A stretch of DNA of 40,318 nucleotides, from NCBI GenBank assembly GCA_003447295.1, contig DLZQ01000055.1, positions 1 through 40,318 on the forward strand, in the 5' to 3' direction. The translations under genes were made by a program, and so were the position numbers. Every line of letters starts with the position of its first letter. Positions within the stretch are counted from its first letter, which is position 1. The notes beneath the pieces are model-generated. The model saw only the letters and a program-made list of their open reading frames with translations. It searched no databases and was not told the origin of the DNA. Shown here piece by piece: positions 8,033 through 17,053 of the stretch. This DNA comes from Lachnospiraceae bacterium (GTDB taxonomy: Bacteria > Bacillota > Clostridia > Lachnospirales > Lachnospiraceae).

Positions 8033-10192
8033 TTACCTGTCTTCGATATCGTCCACCCAACGCATTTCGCCGGGTTTCAGATCCAGCACATACGCACATT
8101 TTCCTTTGATATACAGCTCTGTGTGCTGTGCCTGTGCTGAGTTGTTGATCACTGCGATCTTGCCGGTCTTCTGGAATACCGTTACTTCGGTATCCACATT
8201 CGTTACATAGTAACGCTTCATCTCCTGCTCCATGCCGGCTGCATAATAGATTGCCCGAAGCAGAAGTCTGCAGTTCTGTGGAGAATACGGAAGACCTGCA
8301 AAATACACACTGTGTCCTCTGCCATATTCATTGACCACCAGCTGGCTGTATTCCCCATCCATCGCAAGGATCTGATAATGTCCGCCCTGTGCATAGACGC
8401 GACTGGTTCCCTCGCCGAAATCCAGGGCTCCGTCAATATCCTCTAAGATAAAGTGATCTGCATTTTTCTCATTGTACTTGTCCGTGCTGAGAGAGAAACA
8501 CATCTCGCGGTCTACGCCGAGCACATCGGACAATTGGAAATATCTTCCCTGATGCTGATAAGCGGTAGGCTCACCCACACCGATGAAGCCACCTCCCTGA
8601 TCTACAAAACGTCTGATATTGGTCAGGACCTTTTCGTCGATCCAGTTCTCCGCGCCGCTGAATGCGGTGTACGCATCCCCGACATTAATGATGACCTTAA
8701 TCTCCTCGGGGATACCGTTTCTGACATCATCAAAGGAAATGAACTCGACCTCAAAAGGCATTCCGCTTAAGCATTCCAATACTCCCTCTGCGGAATAGGT
8801 CTCCCTGTGCCAGATCGCATGATGTACCTGATTGGACATCCACCTTCTCTGACTGCCCCAGCAGTTCAGGATCGCCACCTTGAAGGGTGCCACATAGGAA
8901 GCTGTCCCCTGCATATTTTCATGGATCTCTCTAAACTGTGTTACCACGTTTTGGATCTCATCAATGAAACCGGGCCAATTATTTGCCAGCTTCAGATAAC
9001 CGCCGTATCCGATCCTGTCCAGGGGGGACCTGAGTAATGCACGCCTTGCTTTTCTCCAGTTATCCCTTGCCTCTCCGATCGGGTCACCGCCTTCGCAGAA
9101 CACATCCGGGAAAAAGTAAGGTAACAGCCGTCCTTCGGTATAATCCACTCCCTTGATATCAGAGATCATTCGAAGCGTCACACCGCTTCCGACAGAACCT
9201 ACCACTGCATCCAGTCCGATGCCTGCGAAATATTTACCGTAGGGCTCTGTTCCGATCCAATGATCTCCGAGGAACATCATAGCTTCCTTGCCATAAGAAT
9301 GTACAATGTCTACCAGCTCCTTCGCCAGCGCACATACCTCAATCTGCTGGAACTCTATGAAATCCAGGAACTGTTTGCTGGGAACGCGGAACATGCTGTT
9401 GTGATATCCCTGATCCACAATGTACTCCGGGCGGAATTTGTAGCCTGCCCATTTTTCAAACTGTTCCAGGATATAGGGGCTCACACTTGCGCTGTATCCG
9501 AACCACTCTACAAATTTTTCCCGCTTCTTGTCATCGAAGGTCAGTGTGAACTGATGGAAAAAGGTAGTGAAGCGGACAACGTCGATATGAGGATTGTCCT
9601 CGCACCATTTTCTCAGCTTGTCTTTAACGTACTGCTTGGTCTTGGGCTGTCTCACATCGTAAGTCAGCTGATGCGGTGTATCCTTCCAGTCATTCGTGAT
9701 GAAATTGTACATGTGCACCGGATCCCAGATCAAAAATGCCAGGAAGCTTACCGTATACTCATGATAGGGAATCGTATGGATCTCCACTTCGCCGGACGCC
9801 TCATCAAATTCCCATGCATCCGTCGGCACCACTTCACCGGTCGTTCTGTCGATCACTTCCCACCAGCGCTTCGGATCATCCAGCGTGTTGACCTTAAGCT
9901 GCTCCGTATGGAAGCCTTCCATCAGACGGATGCGGAGTGTTTCCCTTCTGGCGGTGATGCGGTTGCTGATCAGGTATTCCTGCTGGATCTCCTCCGGATG
10001 CTTCATCGCCCACGCATTATCCTTTCTCGTGGTATAATAAGTCGCATATTTCTTCACCGGCTCTGACAAAAGCGCTTGTGGCATCTCGGTTCCGTCACAG
10101 TCTCTCAAAGCATCTGCGCCCAGAAGATTTTTTAACCGTATTGTTTCGTCAATGATGTCTGCATCTGTTGGCAGTGTCAGTCTTCCTGTCAT
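8033..10192 (-). CDS. GH112 1,3-beta-galactosyl-N-acetylhexosamine phosphorylase
   Basis: This 719-residue cytoplasmic enzyme splits lacto-N-biose or galacto-N-biose with phosphate into galactose 1-phosphate and GlcNAc or GalNAc. It is recognised along its length as the lacto-N-biose phosphorylase family (N-terminal TIM-barrel part with RWWEVIDRTTGEVVPTD, FLIWDPVHMYNFITNDW and VVRFTTFFHQFTLTF, then the trimerisation-like middle and C-terminal parts). Length is close to Bifidobacterium LnpA (about 750). The start at 10192 is ten bases after GGAGG; another ATG at 10197 opens a two-codon ORF whose TGA overlaps this start. First gene of a six-gene operon with a strong promoter. GH112 also includes galactosyl-rhamnose phosphorylases; the GH136 genes favour lacto-N-biose. 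Confidence 0.9.
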   Translation of the reverse strand: MTGRLTLPTDADIIDETIRLKNLLGADALRDCDGTEMPQALLSEPVKKYATYYTTRKDNAWAMKHPEEIQQEYLISNRITARRETLRIRLMEGFHTEQLKVNTLDDPKRWWEVIDRTTGEVVPTDAWEFDEASGEVEIHTIPYHEYTVSFLAFLIWDPVHMYNFITNDWKDTPHQLTYDVRQPKTKQYVKDKLRKWCEDNPHIDVVRFTTFFHQFTLTFDDKKREKFVEWFGYSASVSPYILEQFEKWAGYKFRPEYIVDQGYHNSMFRVPSKQFLDFIEFQQIEVCALAKELVDIVHSYGKEAMMFLGDHWIGTEPYGKYFAGIGLDAVVGSVGSGVTLRMISDIKGVDYTEGRLLPYFFPDVFCEGGDPIGEARDNWRKARRALLRSPLDRIGYGGYLKLANNWPGFIDEIQNVVTQFREIHENMQGTASYVAPFKVAILNCWGSQRRWMSNQVHHAIWHRETYSAEGVLECLSGMPFEVEFISFDDVRNGIPEEIKVIINVGDAYTAFSGAENWIDEKVLTNIRRFVDQGGGFIGVGEPTAYQHQGRYFQLSDVLGVDREMCFSLSTDKYNEKNADHFILEDIDGALDFGEGTSRVYAQGGHYQILAMDGEYSQLVVNEYGRGHSVYFAGLPYSPQNCRLLLRAIYYAAGMEQEMKRYYVTNVDTEVTVFQKTGKIAVINNSAQAQHTELYIKGKCAYVLDLKPGEMRWVDDIEDR

Positions 10193-10500
10193 CGCATGAT
10201 TTCCTCCCCATCGCTTTTGTACTATCTTGCAGCTGATGACTAAAGTATATCGGCTTCCTGACCTGATATCAATTTCTTTGTTGCTTGTTTTGTTATGTTT
10301 ATTGCTATTTTGTTACTAAAATAGTGGATTTTTTTAAATGATTATGTATAATATGCTTATCACGATCGTATGCATTTTTATTTTTTCGTCTTTTTTACGA
10401 ACGTTTTTGTAAAATATTGTTCTTTTTATATATTCATTATAAAAAACATTGCAAATTCGAAAAAGTGCACAATAAAACAAGATAAAGAAGGTGTCTGGTT
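10193..10500. promoter_or_regulatory. Divergent regulatory region between GH112 and AraC genes
   Basis: This AT-rich 308-bp space holds the GH112 promoter at 10244-10272. On the plus strand TATAAT occurs near 10349 with only a weak -35, a possible AraC-gene promoter. Also seen are T-rich TTGTT-containing repeats at 10277-10315 directly upstream of the GH112 -35, a palindrome ACGATCGT near 10362, and a GAAGGTG ribosome-binding site before 10501. The TTGTT repeats are candidate AraC-family operator half-sites by position only. Confidence 0.5.
10244..10272 (-). promoter_or_regulatory. Sigma-A promoter of the GH112/ABC/GH136 operon
   Basis: Minus-strand TTGATA, exactly 17 nt, then TATACT: a near-consensus promoter about 50 bp before the GH112 start. 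Activation or repression by the divergent AraC protein is likely from position. Confidence 0.8.
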
Positions 10501-11352
10501 ATGAGTAATGAATTTATCAATATTGATTCTGCAAACGCAAACAGTTCTCCGGAACATTTCCAACTGCGTTACATCTCCATCTCCAAATACGAAGGAGACT
10601 GGCAATCCCTTCCGCATACCCATCACTTTTCAGAGCTGTTCTATGTCCTGCATGGTGAGGGAGCCTTCTATATAGAGAATGAAAAGGTGCCTGTGAAGAC
10701 GGACGATCTGGTCATCATCAACCCTTATGTAGAACACACGGAGAAAACACTTCCCAACGATCCCATGGAATATATCGTATTCGGTGTGGAAGGGCTCGCA
10801 TTTTCTTTTTCCGGTGCAGGGCAGGACAACCCGAAGGGTTACAGCTTCTACAGCTACGGCGCCGACAAAAAGCAGTTCATCAACTTTGCCCAGCTGATGA
10901 TGCAGGAATTCCGTGACAAGCTCCCCGGCTTTGAACAGGTATGTCACGGGCTGCTCCAGGTGCTCCTGGTATATATTTCCCGGAAGCAGAACCTGTCCGT
11001 CATCTCCGACTCCTCCTTCCAATTATCCAAGGAATGTGCTCTGGCGAAGCGCTATATCGACTCCAACTATTCTCAGAACATTACCTTAGATTCCCTGGCG
11101 GAGATCACACATATCAACAAATTCTATCTGGCACACTCCTTTACCGAATGTGTCGGGCAGTCTCCGATCAATTACCTGACAGACCGGAGGCTGGAAGCCT
11201 GCAAGGAGCTCCTGGTATCCTCCAATCTGTCGGTAGCACAGGTAGCCACCAGTGTCGGGTTTTCTTCGCAGTCCTATTTCTCGCAGATCTTCCGTAAAAA
11301 GACCGGCATGACGCCGCGCCAGTACCGGAGCCGGTATGCCAGAAAACTATGA
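10501..11352 (+). CDS. AraC-family regulator of the lacto-N-biose locus
   Basis: This 283-residue transcription factor has an N-terminal cupin sensing domain (about 20-100; HTHHFSELFYVLHGEG, DDLVIINPYVEHTE) and a C-terminal pair of helix-turn-helix motifs (about 184-280; ITLDSLAEITHINKFYLAHSF and VAQVATSVGFSSQSYFSQIF), ending in the usual RKKTGMTPRQYR. It is transcribed away from the GH112 operon and probably controls it in response to an imported sugar. Several downstream regulators of this layout are activators; the sign of control is not visible. Its stop codon abuts a hairpin. Confidence 0.92.
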   Translation: MSNEFINIDSANANSSPEHFQLRYISISKYEGDWQSLPHTHHFSELFYVLHGEGAFYIENEKVPVKTDDLVIINPYVEHTEKTLPNDPMEYIVFGVEGLAFSFSGAGQDNPKGYSFYSYGADKKQFINFAQLMMQEFRDKLPGFEQVCHGLLQVLLVYISRKQNLSVISDSSFQLSKECALAKRYIDSNYSQNITLDSLAEITHINKFYLAHSFTECVGQSPINYLTDRRLEACKELLVSSNLSVAQVATSVGFSSQSYFSQIFRKKTGMTPRQYRSRYARKL

Positions 11353-11438
11353 GAAACACGCTTCGCGAGTTTCTCAAGTTATCGCGGCAGTCGCCAAGGT
11401 CTCGTGCAAGCACGGACTTTGGCTCGTTGCTCGCGTAA
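11351..11438. repeat. Two hairpins downstream of the AraC gene, including a GTGC-AA-GCAC long hairpin
   Basis: The first hairpin (11351-11375) pairs GAGAAAC with GTTTCTC and starts on the stop codon. The second (about 11379-11438) is a long imperfect stem of nearly 29 bp with the centre GTGC-AA-GCAC and inner arms GCCAA.../...TTGGC, the same design as 3013-3054. It abuts the A-run of the opposing terminator. Confidence 0.65.
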
Positions 11439-11477
11439 AAAAGGACCCCACAGACGGCTTCTGCCGCCCGTGAGGTC
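11437..11477 (-). terminator. Rho-independent terminator after the DUF6056-like gene
   Basis: Minus-strand stem starting GGACCTCAC and closing GTGGGGTCC with an inner GGCGGCAGAAGCCGTC hairpin, followed by TTTTTT. It lies 14 bp after the stop at 11491. Confidence 0.85.
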
Positions 11478-11490
11478 CCCCGGATCCTCT

Positions 11491-12615
11491 CTACGTGATC
11501 CAACCCTTCATAAGTCCTATAAATTCCATGAAAAAATACATTCCCCGAAGCCATATGAACACTCCGCAGCCATAATACATCCATGCATTTTCCTTCTGTC
11601 TGTCCACCGCCCTGCCCGTCAGGGACAGGATCACACAGATGAGTAATACCATGGTTCCGAAGGACGCACGGTCGGGATAATGCGGTGACAGAGCCATGGC
11701 TCCCCAGGATAACAATGCCCCTGCCAACAACAGCAGGTTCTCTTTTCCGATTTTTTCTTTTAAAATTCCCACGCAGATCACAAGCAGTACCACCGTAAGC
11801 AGGAGTGCAGGGAACAGATACTCAAAGGCTCCCTTCGCCTCGCTGTAGAAGCGCAGAAATAAATTCCATAACAATCCGCGAGCATCCTCCGATGTCTCCT
11901 CACTGCGGACAAAATTGCCCGGTGCAACGATCATCAGAACACTTCCCGCCAGACAACTGATATTTCCAAGATACATCCATAACGGTATCCTTTTATGATC
12001 CTTACGTCTTAAGATCATCACCAGGAGACTCAGGATCCATACCGCCGGTCCCATATTTTCATTGCTCCATCCGGCGATCAGTCCTAACGGCAGGATCCAC
12101 AGAGTGATTCCCGCAAGCTTCCTCTCCCCGCGGTCTTCGTAGCGCAGATAACAATATAAAAATGCCAGCAAAAATCCTGCCATATACAGATAATTCACCG
12201 CCCCGGACTCCCAGACCATACTCATTCTCCAGTTGGCATTGAGTCCCAGTAACATACTCATTGCCGCAAAAAAGTAAGGGAATCCGCGTCTTCCGGACAC
12301 CTCACAGATCAGCCATGAAAGAAGCAGCGTCATACCGGTATTAAAAATATCCGCCCAGTGCTCCCCGCACAACAGTATGAGCTGCAGCAGCCCATGTGCC
12401 ATGCTTCTTCCGCCCCAGTTAAAATAGTGCCAGATCTGTGCATGGATAATGTCACGGATGTTCTGTATCGGAGTATCCGCGTACAATAATGTGGAATACC
12501 ATTCATCATCCATCATAAAATCCGTCAGATAATTGACATACCAGATCATAACTGTCGTAAACAGGATCAGTACCAGACTGCTCCGACGAATTATTTTTTT
12601 CTGCTTTTCCTGCAT
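11491..12615 (-). CDS. Polytopic membrane protein, DUF6056-like (GT-C-type fold)
   Basis: This 374-residue protein has about nine to ten hydrophobic segments. The first loop contains DDEWYSTLLY and HYFNWGGRSMAH, and a later loop has IVAPGNFVR; this set of motifs is what I associate with DUF6056/GT-C-like proteins thought to work on cell-surface polysaccharide. No function is established. It starts 9 bp after the dapL stop with TAGGAGA as ribosome-binding site, so it is probably co-transcribed with dapL, and ends at a strong terminator. A link to lysine or diaminopimelate synthesis is not evident. Confidence 0.7.
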   Translation of the reverse strand: MQEKQKKIIRRSSLVLILFTTVMIWYVNYLTDFMMDDEWYSTLLYADTPIQNIRDIIHAQIWHYFNWGGRSMAHGLLQLILLCGEHWADIFNTGMTLLLSWLICEVSGRRGFPYFFAAMSMLLGLNANWRMSMVWESGAVNYLYMAGFLLAFLYCYLRYEDRGERKLAGITLWILPLGLIAGWSNENMGPAVWILSLLVMILRRKDHKRIPLWMYLGNISCLAGSVLMIVAPGNFVRSEETSEDARGLLWNLFLRFYSEAKGAFEYLFPALLLTVVLLVICVGILKEKIGKENLLLLAGALLSWGAMALSPHYPDRASFGTMVLLICVILSLTGRAVDRQKENAWMYYGCGVFIWLRGMYFFMEFIGLMKGWIT

Positions 12616-12624
12616 ATTTTTCTC

Positions 12625-13845
12625 CTACAGCCGGATCCTCTTCAGACGGTCCACTGCCTCGACAGTGTTCTCGTAGCTTCCGAAAGCCGTCAGGCGGAAG
12701 TAATGCTCACCGCTTGGTCCGAATCCGGATCCGGGGGTACCTACCACGTTGACGTTCTCTAACAGATAGTCGAAGAACTCCCAGCTGGTCATGCCGTTCG
12801 GCGCTTTCAGCCAGATATAGGGAGCGTTCACACCGCCGGATACGGTAAATCCTGCTTCTTTTAAGCCCGCAAGGATATAGTGTGCGTTGTTCATGTAATA
12901 AGCGACCTGTTCCTTCAGCTGTGCCTTACCTGCCGCAGAGTATACTGCCTCACCGGCACGCTGTACGATATAGGGTGCTCCGTTGTATTTGGTGCCGTGT
13001 CTTCTCGCCCACAGTGCATGAAGGCTGACATCCCCACTCTTTAAATCCTTGGGGATCACGGTAAAGCCCAGACGCACTCCGGTAAAGCCGGCATTTTTGG
13101 AGAAGGAACGGAACTCGATGGCACAGGTTCTGGCTCCTTCACATTCATAGATGCTGTGAGGCACATCCGGCTCGGAAATATATGCTTCGTAGGCTGCATC
13201 GTAAAGGATGACAGCGCCTACCTTATTCGCATAGTCCACCCATTCCTGCAGCTGTGCCTTGGTGATCGTGGCACCGGTAGGGTTGTTGGGGAAGCATAAA
13301 TAGATCAGATCCGGGGTCTTCTTCGGCAGTTCGGGTGCGAAACCGTTCTCTGCCAGACAGGGCATATAGATCACATCACTCCAGGTCTCGGACTTCGGAT
13401 CGTAAGTGCCGGTTCTGCCTGCCATGACATTAGAATCCACATATACAGGGTAAACAGGATCACATACCGCGATCTTATTGTCCAGGCTGAAAATCTCCTG
13501 AATATTGCCGCAGTCGCATTTTGCTCCGTCGGATACAAAGATCTCGTCCGGCGCGATATCGCAGCCTCTTGCCTTATAATCATTTTCTGCGATAGCATTG
13601 CGCAGGAACTCATAGCCAAGGTCAGGAGCGTAACCATGAAAAGTCTCCGCTTTTCCCATCTCGTCCACCGCACCGTGCAGCGCATCAATGATAGCAGGTG
13701 CCAAAGGCTGTGTCACATCTCCGATTCCCAGACGGATGATCTTTTTGTCCGGGTGTGCTGCGGAATACGCGTTTACCTTTTTACCGATGGTGGAAAATAA
13801 ATAGCTTCCGGGAAGTTTTAAATAGTTGTCGTTTACTTTAAACAT
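12625..13845 (-). CDS. dapL: LL-diaminopimelate aminotransferase
   Basis: This 406-residue PLP enzyme converts tetrahydrodipicolinate directly to LL-diaminopimelate with glutamate, for lysine and peptidoglycan. The N-terminus ([20 protein letters not shown]) and [13 protein letters not shown] are diagnostic of DapL. Visible active-site features are PNNPTGA (Asn187), DAAYE (Asp216, Tyr219) and the Schiff-base lysine in [10 protein letters not shown] (Lys250). Length matches the family (about 410). It lies downstream of dapF, the next enzyme of the pathway, after a structured 216-bp space. Confidence 0.96.
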   Translation of the reverse strand: MFKVNDNYLKLPGSYLFSTIGKKVNAYSAAHPDKKIIRLGIGDVTQPLAPAIIDALHGAVDEMGKAETFHGYAPDLGYEFLRNAIAENDYKARGCDIAPDEIFVSDGAKCDCGNIQEIFSLDNKIAVCDPVYPVYVDSNVMAGRTGTYDPKSETWSDVIYMPCLAENGFAPELPKKTPDLIYLCFPNNPTGATITKAQLQEWVDYANKVGAVILYDAAYEAYISEPDVPHSIYECEGARTCAIEFRSFSKNAGFTGVRLGFTVIPKDLKSGDVSLHALWARRHGTKYNGAPYIVQRAGEAVYSAAGKAQLKEQVAYYMNNAHYILAGLKEAGFTVSGGVNAPYIWLKAPNGMTSWEFFDYLLENVNVVGTPGSGFGPSGEHYFRLTAFGSYENTVEAVDRLKRIRL

Positions 13846-13907
13846 AGTACGTTCTCCTCTCTATGATCCTTGGTGCAATATTGCTGTCACCTTGCTGGCT
13901 TAAATAA

Positions 13908-14053
13908 GCAATTTTTCCGCACTACGTGCTCTCAAAATTGCAACGAACATTCGTAATCCGGGCTGATCGCCCTACTTACTTATGTTCGTTTACTCCTCTC
14001 ATAGCAACACATCTTTGCCTGCAAGCAGTCAATCTGTGTTGCTATGGAGGAGT
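13908..14053 (-). other. Three directly abutting hairpins between dapF and dapL
   Basis: Hairpin 1 (13992-14053, nearest dapF) pairs ACTCCTC-ATAGCAACACA with its complement and has a CTGC-AA-GCAG centre. Hairpin 2 (13942-13990) pairs AACGAACAT with ATGTTCGTT and has an inner GGGC-GATCA-GCCC stem. Hairpin 3 (13908-13941) pairs GCAATTTT with AAAATTGC around an inner GCAC-GTA-GTGC stem. They lie end to end and would be in the dapL leader RNA. I do not recognise a known riboswitch; the lysine riboswitch core is not seen. Confidence 0.7.
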
Positions 14054-14061
14054 TTATTCTA

Positions 14062-14949
14062 TCAGATGGAGTACGGATCAACTTCACCCTCAAATACGAT
14101 CTTCGCAGGTCCGGTCATATAGACCAGATTCGCCACACGGTCCCATTTGATGTGCAGTTCACCGCCTAATAGTTTAACAGTTATTTCCTCGTCCGTCAAA
14201 CCATTTAGCACGCACGCCACCGCCGTAGCGCAGCATCCGGTACCACAGGCAAGGGTCTCCCCGGTGCCTCTCTCCCAGACGCGCATGAATACATTTTTCC
14301 GATCCAGGATCTCTACGAATTCGGTGTTCGTCCGGTTGGGGAAACAGGAATGGTGCTCGAACTTCGGACCGATCTTCTCAATGTCGAGATCCTTTACCCC
14401 GTTCATAAATACAATGGCATGGGGATTGCCCATGGAGACACAGGTCATACGGTATTCTTCACCGTCCACCGTGATCGGTGCATCCACTACGGCAGGCCCC
14501 ACCGGGGTCTGCTGTGTCGCTTCCGCTATCACCGGTACCTCCACAGGTTCCAGAACCGGCTGTCCCATGTTCACCTGTACCATAGTTACATACCCTCTGT
14601 CCGTGGCGGTCCTACCCTCCACCGTGAGCTTTAAATATTTTATTTTACCGGCACTGACGATGGTAATATCTTCCTGGTCCGTCAGTCCCTTATCGTAGAC
14701 GTATTTTGCCACGCAGCGGATACCGTTGCCGCACATTTCCGAGCGGCTGCCGTCCGCATTGTACATCTCCATCTCGAAATCCGCTTCCTCTGCCGGATTG
14801 ATGAAGATCACGCCATCGCCGCCGATGCCGAAATGTCTGTCGCTTAACTTTCTTACGATCTCAGGCTTTTCCTCCAAGGAAAGCTTCTCCGTAAAGCCAT
14901 TTACATATACATAATCATTGCCACAGCCCTGCATTTTTGTAAATTTCAT
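14062..14949 (-). CDS. dapF: Diaminopimelate epimerase
   Basis: This 295-residue enzyme interconverts LL- and meso-diaminopimelate using two cysteines. Both are present: Cys73 in EMCGNGIRC and Cys235 in ACGTGCC, in the usual two-lobed layout. FGIGGDG near residue 40 is also conserved. The ribosome-binding site is AGGAGG ten bases before ATG. Upstream are glnA and the ANTAR gene, downstream dapL, all on the same strand. Codons for about residues 249-263 have been copied to the potA upstream region. Confidence 0.96.
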   Translation of the reverse strand: MKFTKMQGCGNDYVYVNGFTEKLSLEEKPEIVRKLSDRHFGIGGDGVIFINPAEEADFEMEMYNADGSRSEMCGNGIRCVAKYVYDKGLTDQEDITIVSAGKIKYLKLTVEGRTATDRGYVTMVQVNMGQPVLEPVEVPVIAEATQQTPVGPAVVDAPITVDGEEYRMTCVSMGNPHAIVFMNGVKDLDIEKIGPKFEHHSCFPNRTNTEFVEILDRKNVFMRVWERGTGETLACGTGCCATAVACVLNGLTDEEITVKLLGGELHIKWDRVANLVYMTGPAKIVFEGEVDPYSI

Positions 14950-15033
14950 GTATTGCTGTTCCTCCTGTTGTTCTCTTTCACATTCATTGCCTGTGTCGTC
15001 CGGAATACTATCGCTCTTTCCGTGCCGCCCTAT

Positions 15034-15582
15034 TTACTCTGTCATCATGGACAGCACCATCTGTGCCGTCTCCACCAGATTCGTCCCACTGTCCATACTG
15101 GTCTTCTGAAGATACCGGTGGGCTTCTTCTTCCGTCATATGATTTCTTGCCATCAAAAGCTCTTTGGCATCTTTGATCGCTTTTTCATCCACCGCATTGC
15201 GCACCTTCGGCTGCATGCGCCGTTTTCTTCTGCGGCGCTCCACGCCTTCCACCATCAGGTTCACGGTATTGATCAGGTCCTGAACCTTTAACGGCATGGA
15301 GAGACATACGATGCCGTTGCCGTAGCATTCGCTGATCAGATTCTGGGATGCCATCAGAAGCATCTCGAAGCCCTCCGGCAGATCATCATGAAGTTCTGTA
15401 TATATCATATCCGCCAGCTTATAACTGCAGATCACGATTCCGTCATTCAGTCCGTCCACCTGGCTGATCGCCTGGGTGCCCGTAGTACAGATACCCGTGA
15501 CCTGGAAGCCACTGCGTACCAGGATATTCTTGACGCCCTTGGCTTCCTCCAGCTTCGGCAGCACGACAATAATGTTCGTCAT
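15034..15582 (-). CDS. ANTAR-domain RNA-binding regulator with degenerate receiver domain
   Basis: This 182-residue protein has an N-terminal receiver-like fold (1-110) and a C-terminal ANTAR domain (about 125-180; AIKDAKELLMARNHMTEEEAHRYLQ). ANTAR proteins bind paired RNA hairpins and prevent termination. The usual phosphorylated Asp after strand 3 is replaced (DGIVICSYKLAD), while the strand-5 Lys (LSMPLK, Lys99) remains, so a classical phosphorelay is unlikely. It follows glnA by 58 bp, and I recall ANTAR regulators beside glutamine synthetase genes in clostridia, suggesting nitrogen control. Ribosome-binding site AAAGGAGGTG is strong but could be masked by an inverted repeat. Confidence 0.88.
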   Translation of the reverse strand: MTNIIVVLPKLEEAKGVKNILVRSGFQVTGICTTGTQAISQVDGLNDGIVICSYKLADMIYTELHDDLPEGFEMLLMASQNLISECYGNGIVCLSMPLKVQDLINTVNLMVEGVERRRRKRRMQPKVRNAVDEKAIKDAKELLMARNHMTEEEAHRYLQKTSMDSGTNLVETAQMVLSMMTE

Positions 15583-15591
15583 TCGCCCACC

Positions 15592-15635
15592 TCCTTTCTT
15601 CTGTGTTTATTACTCTATCATTACAAAAGAAAGGA
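15592..15635 (-). promoter_or_regulatory. Inverted repeat that could mask the ANTAR gene's ribosome-binding site
   Basis: On the minus strand TCCTTTCTTTTGT lies just after the glnA stop and ACAGAAGAAAGGA overlaps the AAAGGAGG ribosome-binding site: 12 of 13 pairs, 18-nt loop. It could down-regulate ANTAR translation; the role is inferred. Confidence 0.55.
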
Positions 15636-15640
15636 TTTTA

Positions 15641-16975
15641 TCAATACTTATACAGATACTCCTGAATCTCCCATTCGGATACCTGGGAGCGGTACTCATG
15701 CCATTCCTTGCGCTTGGCATCGATATATTTTCCGGCAATATGTTCGCCTAAGACATCCTGGATAAAGGTATCCTTCTCCAGTTCTTCCACTGCCTCTAAC
15801 AAAGTACCCGGCAGCTGGTCGATGTGAAGCTCCTTCCGCTCTTTGGCAGTCAGTGCAAAAATGTTCGCATTGATACTCTCGGGGGGCAGGGTCTTCTCCC
15901 GGATGCCCTGTAAGCCGGCGCTTAAGCAGACTGCAAGCGTCAGATAAGGGTTCGCTGCGGAATCGGGACTGCGCAGCTCGATACGGGTACCCTCTCCGTC
16001 TGCGGTAGCCGGAATACGGATCAGGGGGCTGCGGTTCGTCGTGCTCCATGCGATATAAACCGGCGCCTCGAAACCGGGCACCAGGCGCTTATAGGAATTT
16101 ACCAGCGGATTCGTGATGGCTGCCATTCCTTTGATATGCTTCATAATACCGCCAATGAAATAATAAGCTTCCTTACTCAGACCGTTAGGGTCGGAAGCAT
16201 CCTGGAATATATTTTTCCCGTCCTTTTGCAGAGACATATTGATATGCATGCCGGAACCGTTGACGCCGAACTTGGGCTTCGGCATAAAAGTAGCGTGCAG
16301 ACCGTGGCGTCTTGCGATGGTGCGCACCGCCATCTTGAAGGTCATGATATTGTCCGCAGTATGCAACGCCTCATCGTATCTGAAATCGATCTCATGCTGC
16401 GCCGGAGCCATCTCATGATGGGATGCCTCGATGACAAATCCCATGTCCTCCAGGTTCATTACGATGTCACGGCGGGCATTCTCACCGAAATCTAACGGTC
16501 CGATGTCAAAATAGCCTGCCTGCTCATGGGTGTTGGTAGTCGGCATGGTATTTTCATCCGTGTTGAACAGGAAAAATTCACACTCGGGACCTACCTCAAA
16601 AGTATATCCCATGTCCTCTGCCTGCTGCACCGCACGCTTCAGCACATAACGGGGATCTCCCTCGAAAGGCTGGCCGCTTGGGCGATAGACATCGCAGATC
16701 ATACGAGCCACCTTGCCCTGCTGGGGCCTCCAGGGGAAGATCTCTAACGTGGACAGATCCGGGTACAGATACATGTCGGATTCCTCGATCCTGGCAAATC
16801 CATCGATCGCCGAACCGTCAAACATACATTTATTGCTCAACACCCGGTCTAACTGGCTGGCTGTCACCGCAATATTTTTCAGATTGCCAAACAGATCCGT
16901 GAACTGCAGACGGATGAATTCCACATCCTCTTCTTCCACAAGACGGATGATATCTTCCTTGGTATAATTGTTCAT
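15641..16975 (-). CDS. glnA: Glutamine synthetase, type I-alpha
   Basis: This 444-residue enzyme makes glutamine from glutamate, ammonia and ATP. Family motifs are VGPECEFFLF, HHEMAPAQHEIDFRYD, KPKFGVNGSGMHINMSL, NRSPLIRIP and RIELRSPDSAANPYL. Arg62 in FARIEESDMYL matches the feedback-sensing arginine of Bacillus GlnA, and length fits the alpha class, which is not adenylylated. The start at 16975 has GAGGG six bases upstream and gives MNNYTKEDI; an in-frame extension to 17017 lacks a good site. It is followed by an ANTAR regulator and preceded by a consensus promoter. Confidence 0.96.
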   Translation of the reverse strand: MNNYTKEDIIRLVEEEDVEFIRLQFTDLFGNLKNIAVTASQLDRVLSNKCMFDGSAIDGFARIEESDMYLYPDLSTLEIFPWRPQQGKVARMICDVYRPSGQPFEGDPRYVLKRAVQQAEDMGYTFEVGPECEFFLFNTDENTMPTTNTHEQAGYFDIGPLDFGENARRDIVMNLEDMGFVIEASHHEMAPAQHEIDFRYDEALHTADNIMTFKMAVRTIARRHGLHATFMPKPKFGVNGSGMHINMSLQKDGKNIFQDASDPNGLSKEAYYFIGGIMKHIKGMAAITNPLVNSYKRLVPGFEAPVYIAWSTTNRSPLIRIPATADGEGTRIELRSPDSAANPYLTLAVCLSAGLQGIREKTLPPESINANIFALTAKERKELHIDQLPGTLLEAVEELEKDTFIQDVLGEHIAGKYIDAKRKEWHEYRSQVSEWEIQEYLYKY

Positions 16976-17053
16976 CGTTACCCTCGTTTCTGCGCCGCCT
17001 GTCTGCTCCTTTTCCACGGGGCGGACGCATCCGTGAAAAAAATACTTACACTA

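Noticed and set aside
13846..14061. Known lysine riboswitch or T-box before dapL
   Set aside because: Neither the L-box core motifs nor a T-box sequence (TGGNACCGCG-like) could be found, so I call only an unassigned structured region.
16976..17053. ANTAR target (paired hexaloop hairpins) in the glnA leader
   Set aside because: There is one CACGG/CCGTG hairpin, but not two hairpins with the A1/G4 hexaloop pattern.
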